Source: Telluria beijingensis (GTDB lineage: Bacteria; Pseudomonadota; Gammaproteobacteria; Burkholderiales; Burkholderiaceae_D). From it: 64,000 nucleotides of DNA. Positions 25,452 to 39,421 of the stretch are shown one piece after another. Below the pieces are notes generated by a model, which saw nothing but the letters and a program-made list of their open reading frames with translations, was not told the DNA's origin and made no database searches. A program made the position numbers and the translations under genes. Each line of letters starts with the position of its first letter. The first letter of the stretch is position 1. The DNA lies in NCBI RefSeq assembly GCF_030770395.1, contig NZ_CP132480.1:5624946-5688945 (forward strand). The letters run 5' to 3'.

Positions 25452-25520
25452 TAAGACGAAGTGCCGGACAGGACGGGCCAGGCTGAGCCAGGCGTCTGCC
25501 GTATTGCGAACGATACCACC

Positions 25521-27934
<2,414 letters not shown>

Positions 27935-27975
27935 GTGATGCAGGCGACCTTTCCGCGGCAGGATGGAGCGGTCGC

Positions 27976-28469
27976 CTACTTCGCGGCAGTGGGATTTTGT
28001 CGGGAGTGCATGGCCGCTCCCTGCCGCTTCTTACGAACGGCGTCGAAAAAATCCCGTTCCAGGCCAGGACGATTCGGTTCCGGTCCTTGATGTAGACGTA
28101 AGCGCAACTCAGCTCCACGACGGTGACAGGATTCGGCAGGCGTAGCTGATTATTGCTTACGCGTGCGTTCTCTCTGAGCTCGATATTCGTTTCCACGCGC
28201 TCGGCAAGGAAATTCGATTCAGAGCATACCTGGTCGCCGAATCTGATTTTCTCTTCGCTGATGATCAGGTCCTTTTCGATCAACCGCTTCGCTTGATCGG
28301 GACCGATTGAAATCGTTGCGTAGTCGAGCACAGACCTGATCTTCCATTCTCCGATGATGCCTGCGGGTTTCATCGTTTTAGAGGCGTCGCTTGCTGAGGC
28401 TGGGATGGTGATCAGTAAAGTAGCGAGAGTGAGCAGCCTCGATGCCGATCTGCCTGAACTTGCACGCAT
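27976..28469 (-). pseudogene. Secreted hypothetical protein with a 3' frameshift
   Basis: Signal peptide MRASSGRSASRLLTLATLLITIPASAS is followed by IIGEWKIRSVLDYATISIGPD and LSCAYVYIKDRNRIVLAWNGIF. The frame then turns into Arg/Pro-rich nonsense and runs on antisense into glnB, to 27828. One base added to the A6 run at 28046-28051 would instead give FFDAVRKKRQ and a stop at 27976, a sensible end of about 164 residues. The gene is therefore frameshifted, or the run was miscalled. It is less GC-rich than its surroundings. Function unknown; the start has only a weak ribosome-binding site. Confidence 0.55.
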
Positions 28470-28757
28470 GACACCGCTCTATGAATTTTCCGATGGTCAA
28501 TGTAGCACTGTGAAGTTACTAGATATTGAGGTGAACTAACCACATCCGCCCGGTGGTAGATGGCAATACGGCCATCAGGAGCAAAAACAGAGCCTATCAA
28601 CACCACCCACTAAACCTGGATTTTTGTAACTAACCAACTTAAGCGTGCAGTCATGAACCGGAGCCGCGATCCTGCACGCAGTGCGGTGAACAGCTTGCAG
28701 GGATGAGTCGATCAGAGGTGGTTTAGTGCTACTTCGTAAAAAGCAGGCGTATTGCGT

Positions 28758-29363
28758 TCAACGTCCCATCCGCATATCGAACTTCCACGTCAGCAGCCGC
28801 AAGCCACTAATGAACAGGCAGCTCGACCACAGCGCAAAGTCATGCGACACGCCGTACTTGCCCATCAACAGGAACAGCCAGTTGCCGAGGAAGGCGCAGA
28901 TCGCATACGGTTTGCCATCCCTGAACACCATCGGCACTTCGTTACAGACGATATCGCGCAGCACGCCGCCAAAAATCCCGGTGATCACGCCCATCATCGA
29001 GGCGATAAAGATCGGCATGTCGGCCGCCAGCGCCGCCGACGTCCCCGCGATCGAGAACAGCCCCAATCCGACCGCATCGGCGATCACGATCAGGCGTTCG
29101 GAGACGATCTGGCGCAGCGTGCGAATCAGGGGCGAGGCCACCAGCGCCAGCACGAAGATCGCGATCGCGTATTCCTGGTGGGTGACCCAGAACAGCGGAC
29201 GCTTGTCGAGCAGGATGTCACGCAGGGTACCGCCGCCGAAAGCGGTGATGAAGGCGACCGTGAACACCCCGACCAGGTCCATGCGCTTGCGCCGCGCCTC
29301 GATGAAGCCGGAAAACGCGCCGACCAGGATCGCCATGATTTCGATGAACTTGATGAGGGTCAT
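28758..29363 (-). CDS. TRIC-type (UPF0126) cation channel family membrane protein
   Basis: 201 residues with seven predicted membrane segments and two related halves. Each half has a glycine-rich motif: ITAFGGGTLRDILLDKRP and ITGIFGGVLRDIVCNEVP. These repeats define the bacterial trimeric intracellular cation channel family. Inner-membrane location is expected; the ion is not certain in bacteria. It is divergent from the DUF1176 gene. The 288 bp on its downstream side (28470-28757) are AT-rich and hold no gene that I can support. Confidence 0.88.
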   Translation of the reverse strand: MTLIKFIEIMAILVGAFSGFIEARRKRMDLVGVFTVAFITAFGGGTLRDILLDKRPLFWVTHQEYAIAIFVLALVASPLIRTLRQIVSERLIVIADAVGLGLFSIAGTSAALAADMPIFIASMMGVITGIFGGVLRDIVCNEVPMVFRDGKPYAICAFLGNWLFLLMGKYGVSHDFALWSSCLFISGLRLLTWKFDMRMGR

Positions 29364-29467
29364 GCAGCAGCGGAGAGCAGGAAGTGTTGTTAGACTACCA
29401 TGCGCCCGCAGACTTACGTAAGGTAAATCTGTGCCCTAGCCAACACCACGAGAAAGACCACCAGCGC

Positions 29468-30517
29468 ATGCGCTTCGCTCTCATTCCGATGGCGGCCCTG
29501 GCCGCCGCCAACTGCCTCGTTCCGCTGCAGGCGGCCGAGCTTCCGCAACTGCGTTTCCAGCACCACGACTGGGAACTCGCCTGCGACAACACCCGCACCT
29601 GCCGCGCCGCCGGCTACCATCCGGAAGACGGCCGCAACCCGCCGCTGACCGTGCTACTGGAGCGCAAGGCCGGCCCCGGCCAGGCCTTTGATGCTCGCCT
29701 GCGCCTGGGCGATGCCGATGACGCTATCGATCTCCCGACAACACTGGCGATGCAGGTCGACGGCCGCGCGCTCGGCACGGTCACGCTGGACCGCGAGGAA
29801 GCGGCAGGCAACCTGAGCGCTTCCCAATCCCAGGCCCTGCTGCGCGCCGTTGCCAGCACCGGCAAGGTCGCATGGCGCGCGGGAGGACGCAGCTGGACCC
29901 TGTCGGGCAAGGGCGCGTCGGCGGTGCTGCTCAAGATGGACGAGTTCCAGGGCCGCCTCGGCACGCCGGGCGCCGCCATCCGCAAAGGCGGCAAGAACGA
30001 ACAGGATGTATTGCCCGCCTTGCCGGCCCCGGTGGTTGCGGCAGCCGCCGTCCCGGCCGGCGAGCTGCCGCGCCTGGGCAAGGAAGAAGAACGGATCCTG
30101 CTCGCGACCCTGCGCAAGACGGCCGGCAACGACGACTGCGCCGACCTCGAGGCGATCGCTACCGGCGAGACGCAGTTTTCCTATGCGCCGCTCACAAGGG
30201 ACAAGATGCTGGTCTCGGCGCGCTGCTGGCGCGGCGCCTACAACGAGGGCCACGGCTACTGGGTCGCGAACCGCAAGCCGCCGTTCGCGCCGCAACTGGT
30301 GACGCAATCGGGCACGGACTACGACCAGGGTGTCATCGGCGCCGCCCACAAGGGGCGCGGCATCGGCGACTGCTGGGGCCACGACGAATGGACCTGGGAT
30401 GGCCGCCAGTTCATCCATACCGGTTCGAGCACCACCGGCATGTGCCGCGGCATCGCCGCCGGCGGCGGCTGGACGCTGCCGACGCTGGTCAGCCGGCCAG
30501 CGGCAGGCGCAAGGTGA
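29468..30517 (+). CDS. Secreted DUF1176-family protein
   Basis: 349 residues with a signal peptide (MRFALIPMAALAAANCLVPLQAAELP). The DUF1176 pattern is visible: HHDWELACDNTRTCRAAGYHPE at the start of the mature protein, LLERKAGPG, and in the C-terminal half LVSARCWRGAYNEGHGYWVAN and WTWDGRQFIHTGSSTTGMCRG. Four or more cysteines probably form disulfides in the periplasm. Function of the family is unknown. The last 29 bases overlap the end of the phytochrome gene on the other strand. Confidence 0.82.
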   Translation: MRFALIPMAALAAANCLVPLQAAELPQLRFQHHDWELACDNTRTCRAAGYHPEDGRNPPLTVLLERKAGPGQAFDARLRLGDADDAIDLPTTLAMQVDGRALGTVTLDREEAAGNLSASQSQALLRAVASTGKVAWRAGGRSWTLSGKGASAVLLKMDEFQGRLGTPGAAIRKGGKNEQDVLPALPAPVVAAAAVPAGELPRLGKEEERILLATLRKTAGNDDCADLEAIATGETQFSYAPLTRDKMLVSARCWRGAYNEGHGYWVANRKPPFAPQLVTQSGTDYDQGVIGAAHKGRGIGDCWGHDEWTWDGRQFIHTGSSTTGMCRGIAAGGGWTLPTLVSRPAAGAR

Positions 30518-32678
30518 ACACCACCCGCTCGTCCTCGTAGCGGTAGGCGATCTCGCCGCTGTGCTCGCGCACGATCTGCTGCGCGATGTACAGGCCCAGG
30601 CCCATGCCGCTGCGGTTGCGCGGATTGTTCAGCGAAGCGCGCTTGAAGGGATTGAACAGGGTCGCCGCCAGCTCATGCGGGATTTCCTTTCCCGCATTGG
30701 CGACGTCGAGCACGGCCTGGCCGGCGTGCGCCTTCAGGCTCACGCGCACCGATTTACCCGGCTCGCCGTGATGGCGGGCATTGCTCAGCAGGTTGGACAG
30801 CACCTGGCCCAGGCGCCCTTCATCGGCATTGACAATCACCGCGTCATCGCACACCAGTTCGATCGGAATGCCCGGGTACGCCATGCGCGCTTCGTCGATC
30901 AGGTCCTCCAGCAGCGCCTTCATGTCGACCGGCTGTAGTGTCACGCCCAGTCCCATGCCACGGTCGATGCGGCTCATGTCGAGCACCTGGCCGATCATGC
31001 GCTGCATGCGGTTGGTGGACGACTGGATGCGCTTGCCCAGCGTCGGCTGGTGACTGCCAGCGTTGCCAGCGGCGCCGTTGCCGGTGCGTTCCAGCACCAT
31101 GCCTGCCATGCTGATCGAATGGAGCGGGTCGCGCAGGTCGTGCCCCAGCATCGCCAGCAACTGCGCGCGGGTGGCCTCGGTCTGGGCCCGGTGCGCGTTC
31201 ACGGCGCGTACCAGTTCGGCCAGCGTCAGGCGCGCATTGGCCAGCACGCTCGCTTCCCAGGGATGGGCGCTGCCGCGCACCGTTTCATACCAGGCGTCGA
31301 ACGAGCCGCGCGGGGTCAGGCGTTCGCCCAGCGGCCCGAGCGCAACAGTCTTGTCGGGCCGTCCGCCCCAGGCTACCTGCTCGATCTGTTCCAGCCGCAG
31401 CAAAACACACCAGCCGTGGCCCAGCGGATCGAAAGGCAGGGCCAGCATGCCTACCCATTTGCCGAGCTTGCCGTGCAGGGCGGCCGGCCAGTCGGCCTGC
31501 AGTTCGCGCACCACCAGGTCGTGCTGGTTTTCGGGCAGCGAATGGATGACGGCCTCGGCCAGTTCCTCGGACAGGTCGCCGAACTGCGCGATCTTGCCGT
31601 GCTGGGTGACGAGCATGGCCTGCGCACCGGAGGCCTGCAGCAGGGCGCGCGCGTGCTGGCCGATGGCGTCGAGCGGATCGTCGTCGAGCAGCAGCGATTC
31701 GACCAGGGCGGTGCGCACCCGGGCCGACTGCTCGGCCAGCGAGGCGTCTTCGCGCGCCTCGATGCTGTGGATGGTCGAGGCCATCACCTGCGCCAGCACG
31801 TCGGCGGCCAGGCGCACCGCGTGCGGCACCAGCTTGGGCGCCATGTGATGGCAGGCGATCAGGCCCCACAGTCGACCGTTGATCACGATCGACACGCTCA
31901 TCGAGGCGCACACGCCCATGTTCTTGAGATACTCGACATGCACCGGCGAGACGCTGCGCAGTACGGAGAAGCTCATGTCCAGCGGCGCCGCATCCGGCGC
32001 GCCGAGCAGGGACACCGCGGCGTAGCCCATGTCGGCGATCGTGCGGAGGGTGTTGAGCGTGTACAGGCGGCGTGCCTGGGCCGGGATATCTCCGGCAGGG
32101 TAGCGTTGTCCGAGGTAGGGCACCAGGTCGTCGCGCCGGCTCTCGGCGACCACGTCGCCGCTGTCGTCGGGACGGAAGCGATAGGCCATCACGCGGTCGA
32201 AGCCGGTGAACTCGCGCACCTGCTGCACCGCCGAGGCGAGCAGGGCGTCGATCGTCTTCTGGCGGCGCAGGCGGTCGATCGAGCCGTGGGCCTTGATCGC
32301 GAAGCGCGACACCTCTTCGCTGGACGTCTCGCGGCGCTCGAATTCGGCCACCACGCGGCCATCGGCCGCATGCACCACGCAATCGTAGTCGGCGCCACCG
32401 ATATTCAGGCCGGCCACCAGCGGGGCCGCGTCGTCGTCATCCCGGGCGGCGATGCAGTCGCCAATGGCCTCGAGGGCGGTGGGCGGCAGGGCCAGGGCGG
32501 CGAACGGCAGGCCGAGCTCGGGCACGATGCCGAGCATGGCAGGGGCGTTGGCGCTCCAGCCCGCGAGCTGGCCATCATGCCGGAAGAACAGCAGCGCGCC
32601 ATGCGGCTGGATCGAGCCGGGAATATGAATGGGCTCGTCAGCGCAGGACAGCAGGTCGACGTGCCGTCCATGTTCCAT
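30489..32678 (-). CDS. bphP: Bacteriophytochrome sensor histidine kinase
   Basis: 729 residues from MEHGRHVDLL. Cys12 in SCADEPIHIPGSIQPHG matches the biliverdin-binding cysteine of bacteriophytochromes. PAS, GAF (YPAGDIPAQARRLYTL; HVEYLKNMGVCASMSVSIV) and PHY (tongue motif PRGSF) form the light-sensing core. HisKA has GHDLRDPLHSI with the phospho-acceptor His, and HATPase_c has NLLSNARHHGEPG and GMGLGLYIAQQIV. It is a red/far-red light kinase of the cytoplasm. A TTG at 32702 preceded by GGGGAA is an alternative start. No haem oxygenase or response regulator gene is adjacent, so the chromophore supply and partner are encoded elsewhere. Confidence 0.9.
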   Translation of the reverse strand: MEHGRHVDLLSCADEPIHIPGSIQPHGALLFFRHDGQLAGWSANAPAMLGIVPELGLPFAALALPPTALEAIGDCIAARDDDDAAPLVAGLNIGGADYDCVVHAADGRVVAEFERRETSSEEVSRFAIKAHGSIDRLRRQKTIDALLASAVQQVREFTGFDRVMAYRFRPDDSGDVVAESRRDDLVPYLGQRYPAGDIPAQARRLYTLNTLRTIADMGYAAVSLLGAPDAAPLDMSFSVLRSVSPVHVEYLKNMGVCASMSVSIVINGRLWGLIACHHMAPKLVPHAVRLAADVLAQVMASTIHSIEAREDASLAEQSARVRTALVESLLLDDDPLDAIGQHARALLQASGAQAMLVTQHGKIAQFGDLSEELAEAVIHSLPENQHDLVVRELQADWPAALHGKLGKWVGMLALPFDPLGHGWCVLLRLEQIEQVAWGGRPDKTVALGPLGERLTPRGSFDAWYETVRGSAHPWEASVLANARLTLAELVRAVNAHRAQTEATRAQLLAMLGHDLRDPLHSISMAGMVLERTGNGAAGNAGSHQPTLGKRIQSSTNRMQRMIGQVLDMSRIDRGMGLGVTLQPVDMKALLEDLIDEARMAYPGIPIELVCDDAVIVNADEGRLGQVLSNLLSNARHHGEPGKSVRVSLKAHAGQAVLDVANAGKEIPHELAATLFNPFKRASLNNPRNRSGMGLGLYIAQQIVREHSGEIAYRYEDERVVFTLRLPLAG

Positions 32679-32840
32679 TGGAACTGCTTGCGTTGCCTTC
32701 AATACACTTCCCCTTTTCGAACGGCCGGAACGTCCGGCGTGGAGGCATTCTACCTTCAACGGACGGGTTTTGGCTGAATTGCAACTGTGAAACGGGTCAT
32801 TGTCACACGACATGAACGCCGGCGTCTGCCCTGCGCGACG

Positions 32841-33521
32841 TCAATCGTGCAGGGCGGGGCGCAGCAGGGCGATCAGGGCGCCATGGCCGCCGTCGGCGCG
32901 GCCGGCGGCGCAGAAGGCGATGACTTCGTTTTTCTGTACCAGCCAGCTGTGCACGATGCTGCGCAGCACCGGTTCGCCCTTGGGCGAGCCATAGCCGATG
33001 CCGTGGATGATGCGCACGCAGCGCACGCCGCGCCGGTTGGCGCGGTGGAGGAAATCGGTGAGGGCGTCGCGCGCGCCGTCGCGGGTCAGGCCGTGCAGGT
33101 CAAGTTCGTCCTGGATCGGCCAGTGGCGCTTGCGCAGCTTCTTGACGACGTCAGGGCCGACGCCATCGCGGGCATAGCTCATCGACGGGTCTTCGTCGAG
33201 CAGGCCCTCGACGTCGAACAGGTCCGACAGCTCGTCGGACATCGACGCGCGCAGCACGGCCGCCGTTTCTTCCTCGGGGCTGAGCTGCTCGCGCTGCCGG
33301 ACAGCGCGATTCGGCGCCACATACACCGGACGGTGCACGTAGCGGTCCGATTCGGGCAGCCTGGTAATGCCTTCCATCGAGGTGCGGAACTCGACCGCGC
33401 GCTCACGCGCGATGCGTTCGCGCTTCTCGCGTTCGGCCTGTTCGATGGCGCGCACGCGCTCCTCTTCCTTGAGCCGGTCGCGCAAGCCCTTGAGGTCAGC
33501 GAAGTCTTTCATGCCCGCCAT
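32841..33521 (-). CDS. Smr/MutS2-type endonuclease domain protein
   Basis: 226 residues. The N-terminal third is a charged coiled coil (LRDRLKEEERVRAIEQAEREKRERIARERAVEF). The C-terminal Smr domain has the DLHGLT motif (ELDLHGLTRDGARDALTDFL) and the HGIGYGSPKGEPVLRSIV loop. Smr domains are nickases or RNA endonucleases; this stand-alone form resembles YdaL/SmrA. The start at 33521 has AAAGG upstream. It follows trxB by 23 bp in an operon. Confidence 0.87.
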   Translation of the reverse strand: MAGMKDFADLKGLRDRLKEEERVRAIEQAEREKRERIARERAVEFRTSMEGITRLPESDRYVHRPVYVAPNRAVRQREQLSPEEETAAVLRASMSDELSDLFDVEGLLDEDPSMSYARDGVGPDVVKKLRKRHWPIQDELDLHGLTRDGARDALTDFLHRANRRGVRCVRIIHGIGYGSPKGEPVLRSIVHSWLVQKNEVIAFCAAGRADGGHGALIALLRPALHD

Positions 33522-33544
33522 CGTTTGCTGCCTTTTATGACTGG

Positions 33545-34540
<996 letters not shown>

Positions 34541-34741
34541 TTATGTGGACACACGGCAATTGGGGGCGGCCTGACAGGAATCAAGAGGCCACCGGCTCGG
34601 GCTGAGGGTGTCCGAAGAGCGCCGATTATAGTCGAGGTTGCGGTCGATGATGCGGCCGAGCATGAATCGTGGGGCCAACGCGGCCGTATATCGCTTAGAA
34701 TGGACGGATCGTCGATAGTAATTACTTCCGCAGTACCTGTA

Positions 34742-37216
34742 ATGAGCAAGAATAGCCAAGCCAGCACCTCCGGATACACCCGTACCCAGGCCAGCACCGC
34801 CGTCCGCCGGCCGCTGCCGGGCCGCCTCGCGCGCCTGCTGTCCGAGGCGCGCTGGATCGCCGGCGCGGTGGCCTTCCTGTACTTCGTCCTGATCATGCTC
34901 AGCTACAGCAAGGCCGATCCGGGCTGGTCGCACGCCAACGTGGTCCCGCGCATCGCCAACCTGGGCGGCCGCGCCGGCGCCTGGCTGTCCGACCTGCTGC
35001 TGTTCATCTTCGGTTTCTCGGCCTGGTGGTGGGGCGTGATCTTCCTGCGCCAGGTCTGGCGCGGCTGGCGCCGGCTCACCGACAAGCTCGGCACCAAGGT
35101 GGCGGAACCGGAACACCACGGCGAGCTGTACGTGCGCTGGATCGGCTTCGCCCTGATGTTCGCCGGCAGCGTCGGCCTGGAATACCTGCGCATGTGGTCG
35201 TGGGACGTCGAGCTCCCGCGCGCCCCGGGCGGGGTGCTGGGCCAGCTCATCGGCCACTCGAGCCACGTGGCCTTCGGCTCGACCGGCGCGACCCTGCTGT
35301 TGCTGCTGCTGTTCTTCCTGGGCTTCTCGCTGTTCTTCCAGGTGTCGTGGCTGAACGTGGCCGAGCGCATCGGCGCCGTGGTCGACGGCTCCTTCGACTG
35401 GTTCCGCATGCGCATGGAAGACATCGAAGACCGCCGCCAGGGCGAGGCCGCCGCCGTCAAGCGCGACGAGGTGGTGGTCAACGAGCGCGCCAAGTTCACC
35501 GAAAAGCACGAGAACAAGCCGATCCCGGTGGTCAAGACCGAGCCGTCGCTCGAGATGGCGCCGCCGGCGCCGAAGCCGGTGGCGACCGCCGCGGCGACTG
35601 CGCCATCGCTGCCGTCGGCCCAGGCCGCCGCGCCGAGCATCAAGATCGAGCCGCAGATGGTCAGCGTGCCGAAATCCGAACGCGCCGAGAAGGAGCGCCA
35701 GTCGCCACTGTTCCAGGACCTGAACAGCGACACCGGCCTGCCACCGCTGGCGCTGCTGGACGATGCGCCCGCGGCCCAGGAAACGGTGTCCGTCGAGACG
35801 CTCGAATTCACCAGCCGCCTGATCGAAAAGAAGCTGTCCGACTTCGGCGTCGAAGCCAAGGTCGTGGCCGCCTATCCGGGGCCGGTCGTCACCCGCTACG
35901 AGATCGAGCCGGCCACCGGCGTCAAGGGCAGCCAGATCGTCAATCTGGCGCGCGACCTGGCGCGTTCGCTGTCGCTCACCTCGATCCGCGTGGTCGAAAC
36001 CATCCCCGGCAAGAACTACATGGCCCTCGAATTGCCGAATCCGAAGCGGCAGATCGTGCGCCTGACCGAAATCCTCGGCTCCAAGGTGTATGGCGACAGC
36101 GCCTCAAGCCTGACCGTGGCCCTGGGCAAGGACATCGCCGGCAAGCCGGTGGTGGCCGACCTGGCCAAGATGCCGCACCTGCTGGTGGCGGGTACCACCG
36201 GTTCGGGTAAATCGGTCGGCATCAACGCCACCATCCTGTCGCTGCTCTATAAGGCCGACCCGGCCGACGTGCGCCTGATCCTGATCGACCCGAAGATGCT
36301 GGAGATGTCGGTCTATGAGGGCATCCCGCACCTGCTGGCGCCGGTCGTGACCGATATGCGCCAGGCCGGCCACGCGCTGAACTGGGCGGTCAACGAGATG
36401 GAGCGCCGCTACAAGCTCATGAGTAAACTCGGTGTGCGCAACCTGGCCGGCTACAACGGCAAGATCCTCGACGCCGCCAAGCGCGAGGAACACATCCCGA
36501 ACCCGTTCTCGATCACGCCGGACGCACCGGAGCCGCTGGAAAAACTGCCGACCATCGTCATCATCATCGACGAACTGGCCGACCTGATGATGGTCGTCGG
36601 CAAGAAGGTAGAAGAGCTGATCGCCCGTATCGCCCAGAAGGCGCGCGCGGCCGGCATCCACCTGATTCTTGCGACCCAGCGGCCGTCGGTCGACGTGATT
36701 ACCGGCCTGATCAAGGCGAACATCCCGACCCGCATCGCGTTCCAGGTCTCGTCCAAGATCGACTCGCGCACGATTCTCGACCAGATGGGCGCCGAGACCC
36801 TGCTGGGCATGGGCGACATGCTGTACATGCCGCCCGGCACCGGCCTGCCGGTCCGGGTCCACGGCGCCTTCGTCTCGGACGACGAAGTGCATCGAGTTGT
36901 AAAACACCTGCAGGAGCAGGGCGAGCCGAATTATATTGAGGGCATTCTCGAAGGCGGTACGCTGGATGAGGGCGGTGGCGCCGACGGCGCGGTGGCGGGC
37001 GAGGGCGGCGGCGAATCCGACGCCATGTACGACCAGGCGGTGCAAGTCGTGCTCAAGAACCGCAAGGCCTCGATCTCGCTGGTCCAGCGCCACCTGCGCA
37101 TCGGCTACAACCGCGCAGCCCGCCTGATCGAGCAGATGGAGCAGAACGGCATGGTGTCGCCGATGCAGTCGAACGGCAACCGCGACATCCTGGTGCCGAC
37201 TGCCAGCGCCGAATAA
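34742..37216 (+). CDS. ftsK: DNA translocase FtsK
   Basis: 824 residues. Four N-terminal membrane segments (about 37-55, 82-103, 131-148, 180-202), a Pro/Ala-rich linker (270-350), the beta domain and the RecA-like motor with Walker A GTTGSGKS (484-491) and Walker [15 protein letters not shown]-terminal gamma winged helix ([23 protein letters not shown]) should read KOPS sites. It pumps DNA at the septum and activates XerCD at dif. An upstream in-frame ATG (34700) is possible; neither start has a strong ribosome-binding site. lolA and rarA follow closely, the conserved ftsK-lolA-rarA order. Confidence 0.94.
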   Translation: MSKNSQASTSGYTRTQASTAVRRPLPGRLARLLSEARWIAGAVAFLYFVLIMLSYSKADPGWSHANVVPRIANLGGRAGAWLSDLLLFIFGFSAWWWGVIFLRQVWRGWRRLTDKLGTKVAEPEHHGELYVRWIGFALMFAGSVGLEYLRMWSWDVELPRAPGGVLGQLIGHSSHVAFGSTGATLLLLLLFFLGFSLFFQVSWLNVAERIGAVVDGSFDWFRMRMEDIEDRRQGEAAAVKRDEVVVNERAKFTEKHENKPIPVVKTEPSLEMAPPAPKPVATAAATAPSLPSAQAAAPSIKIEPQMVSVPKSERAEKERQSPLFQDLNSDTGLPPLALLDDAPAAQETVSVETLEFTSRLIEKKLSDFGVEAKVVAAYPGPVVTRYEIEPATGVKGSQIVNLARDLARSLSLTSIRVVETIPGKNYMALELPNPKRQIVRLTEILGSKVYGDSASSLTVALGKDIAGKPVVADLAKMPHLLVAGTTGSGKSVGINATILSLLYKADPADVRLILIDPKMLEMSVYEGIPHLLAPVVTDMRQAGHALNWAVNEMERRYKLMSKLGVRNLAGYNGKILDAAKREEHIPNPFSITPDAPEPLEKLPTIVIIIDELADLMMVVGKKVEELIARIAQKARAAGIHLILATQRPSVDVITGLIKANIPTRIAFQVSSKIDSRTILDQMGAETLLGMGDMLYMPPGTGLPVRVHGAFVSDDEVHRVVKHLQEQGEPNYIEGILEGGTLDEGGGADGAVAGEGGGESDAMYDQAVQVVLKNRKASISLVQRHLRIGYNRAARLIEQMEQNGMVSPMQSNGNRDILVPTASAE

Positions 37217-37233
37217 CAATAAAGGAACCCTGC

Positions 37234-37872
37234 ATGCAAGCAATGACCAAATTCACTTTCGCGGCGCTGATGGCGGCCGGCGCTTTCGCATTCGGCGGCG
37301 CGGCCCACGCCGCCGCGCTCGACCAGTTCAAATCCTTCGTCGCGTCGACCCAGTCGGCCAAGGGCGAATTCACCCAGCAGCAACTGGGCAAATCGAAAAG
37401 CGGCAAGGCCACCCCGGCTTCGAGCGGCAGCTTCGTGTTCGCCCGCCCCGGCAAGTTCATCTGGACCTACCAGAAGCCTTACGAACAGGTGCTGCAGGCC
37501 GACGGCGAGACGCTGTACATCTACGACAAGGACCTGAACCAGGTCACCACCCGCAAGCTGGGCAACGCGCTGGGCAGCTCGCCGGCCGCGATCCTGTTCG
37601 GCAGCAACAAGCTGGAAGAGAACTTCACGCTGACCGAAGCCGGCGCGCGCGAGGGCCTCGAATGGCTGAACGCTACGCCCAAGGCCAAGGACACCTCGTT
37701 CGAGCAGATCAGCATCGGCCTGAAGGGCGGCGTGCCGATGGCGATGGAGTTGAAGGACACCTTCGGCCAGACTTCCCGCCTGACCTTCACCAATTTCCAG
37801 CGCAATCCGCAGCTGGGGGCGCAGCAGTTCAGGTTCGAGGTGCCGCAGGGCGCCGACGTGGTAAAGCAGTAA
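37234..37872 (+). CDS. lolA: Outer-membrane lipoprotein carrier LolA
   Basis: 212 residues with signal peptide (cut after AHA, about residue 27). LolA features: [56 protein letters not shown] and the [15 protein letters not shown] end. It ferries lipoproteins from LolCDE to LolB through the periplasm. AAAGGA precedes the ATG at good distance. It lies 17 bp after ftsK and 9 bp before rarA. Confidence 0.94.
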   Translation: MQAMTKFTFAALMAAGAFAFGGAAHAAALDQFKSFVASTQSAKGEFTQQQLGKSKSGKATPASSGSFVFARPGKFIWTYQKPYEQVLQADGETLYIYDKDLNQVTTRKLGNALGSSPAAILFGSNKLEENFTLTEAGAREGLEWLNATPKAKDTSFEQISIGLKGGVPMAMELKDTFGQTSRLTFTNFQRNPQLGAQQFRFEVPQGADVVKQ

Positions 37873-37881
37873 GCCCCATTC

Positions 37882-39204
37882 ATGTCCACGGATGATCTCT
37901 TCAAGACCGAGCCCGCCGCTCCGCTGGCCGAAGCCCTGCGTCCGCGCACCATCGACGAGGTGGTCGGCCAGAGCCATCTGCTGGGCCCCGGCAAGCCGCT
38001 GAACCTGGTCTTCAAATCCGGCAAGCCGCACTCGATGATCCTGTGGGGCCCGCCCGGCGTGGGCAAGACCACGCTCGCGCGCCTGACGGCCTATGCCTTC
38101 GATTGCGAGTTCATCGCGCTGTCGGCGGTGTTGTCGGGCGTCAAGGACATCCGCGCCGCCATCGAGCAGGCCGAGCAGTACCTGGCGCGCGGCAAGCACA
38201 CGATCCTGTTCATCGACGAGATCCACCGTTTCAATAAATCGCAGCAGGATGCCTTGCTGCCCTTCGTCGAGAGCGGCCTGGTGACCCTGATCGGCGCCAC
38301 TACCGAGAATCCCTCGTTCGAGGTCAACTCGGCGCTGCTGTCGCGTTCCCAGGTCTATGTACTGAAGGCCCTGGACGACGCCGAGATGCGCCAGTTGCTG
38401 GCGCGCGCCCGTCAAGAGGCTTTGCAGCACCTGGAATTCGACGAGCTGGCGATCGACACCCTGGTCGGCTATGCCGACGGCGATGCGCGCCGCTTCCTGA
38501 ACCTGCTCGAGCAGACCAGCACCTCGGCGAATACGGCCGGCACCAATCGCATCACCGCCGAGTTCGTCGAGAATGCGCTGACGCTCAATGCGCGCCGCTT
38601 CGACAAGGGCGGCGATAATTTCTACGACCAGATCTCGGCCCTGCACAAATCGGTGCGCGGCTCGCATCCGGACGCCGCCCTGTATTGGCTGTGCCGCATG
38701 CTCGACGGCGGCGCCGACGCCAAGTACCTGTCGCGCCGCATCGTGCGCATGGCCTGGGAAGACATCGGCATCGCCGATCCGCGCGCGATCCAGCTGGCCA
38801 ACGATGCCGCCGCGACCTATGAGCGGCTCGGTTCGCCGGAGGGCGAGTTGGCGCTGGGCCAGGCTGTGATCTACCTGGCGATCGCGGCCAAGAGCAATGC
38901 CGGCTACAACGCCTTCAATGCGGCCATGGCGTTCGTGCGCAAGGACAAGTCGCGCGAGGTGCCGGTCCACCTGCGCAATGCGCCGACCAAGCTCATGAAA
39001 GAGCTGGGCTATGGCCACGAATACCGCTATGCGCACGACGAGCCGCATGCCTATGCGGCCGGCGAGACCTATCTGCCGGATGGAATAGCCGAGCCCGGCT
39101 GGTACCAGCCGGTGCCGCGCGGGATCGAGGCGAAGATCGCCGAAAAGATGGCCTGGCTGCGCAGCCTGGACGACGACGCGCGCGCGGACGGCGACGCGTC
39201 CTGA
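37882..39204 (+). CDS. rarA: Replication-associated recombination protein A (AAA+ ATPase)
   Basis: 440 residues. Walker A GPPGVGKT at 56-63, Walker [21 protein letters not shown] and sensor 1 [23 protein letters not shown]; the C-terminal MgsA/RarA domain contains [25 protein letters not shown] and [34 protein letters not shown]. It acts at stalled replication forks. Last gene of the ftsK operon, followed by a strong terminator. Confidence 0.95.
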   Translation: MSTDDLFKTEPAAPLAEALRPRTIDEVVGQSHLLGPGKPLNLVFKSGKPHSMILWGPPGVGKTTLARLTAYAFDCEFIALSAVLSGVKDIRAAIEQAEQYLARGKHTILFIDEIHRFNKSQQDALLPFVESGLVTLIGATTENPSFEVNSALLSRSQVYVLKALDDAEMRQLLARARQEALQHLEFDELAIDTLVGYADGDARRFLNLLEQTSTSANTAGTNRITAEFVENALTLNARRFDKGGDNFYDQISALHKSVRGSHPDAALYWLCRMLDGGADAKYLSRRIVRMAWEDIGIADPRAIQLANDAAATYERLGSPEGELALGQAVIYLAIAAKSNAGYNAFNAAMAFVRKDKSREVPVHLRNAPTKLMKELGYGHEYRYAHDEPHAYAAGETYLPDGIAEPGWYQPVPRGIEAKIAEKMAWLRSLDDDARADGDAS

Positions 39205-39216
39205 CCTTGCTACCTG

Positions 39217-39245
39217 CGCCGGTGGGCTCGCCACCGGCGTTTTTT
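39217..39245 (+). terminator. Terminator after rarA
   Basis: Perfect 9-bp stem CGCCGGTGG / CCACCGGCG with loop GCTCG, followed by TTTTTT. It ends the ftsK-lolA-rarA transcript. Confidence 0.92.
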
Positions 39246-39421
39246 CCTGCAACGGCATGCAACGTGCCGGCTTTTCGCGGCCAGTCGCGCATTGACGCAT
39301 TCTGCACCGCATTTCAAGCGCTTCGTCGCAAGTCGATGGCGATCAAGGGGCGTGCTGGGTAAAGTACCACCATACCGCAGCACTTAATGAACCTTGAAAC
39401 CCACCACCTGAAGGAGCCATC

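Noticed and set aside
27942..27977. A terminator after glnB (AGGCGACC with GGTCGCCT)
   Set aside because: The stem is perfect, but the loop is 20 bases and no T-run follows on either strand.
31050..32777. A 575-codon plus-strand frame opposite the phytochrome
   Set aside because: The opposite strand has a complete PAS-GAF-PHY kinase; this frame has the composition of an antisense shadow.
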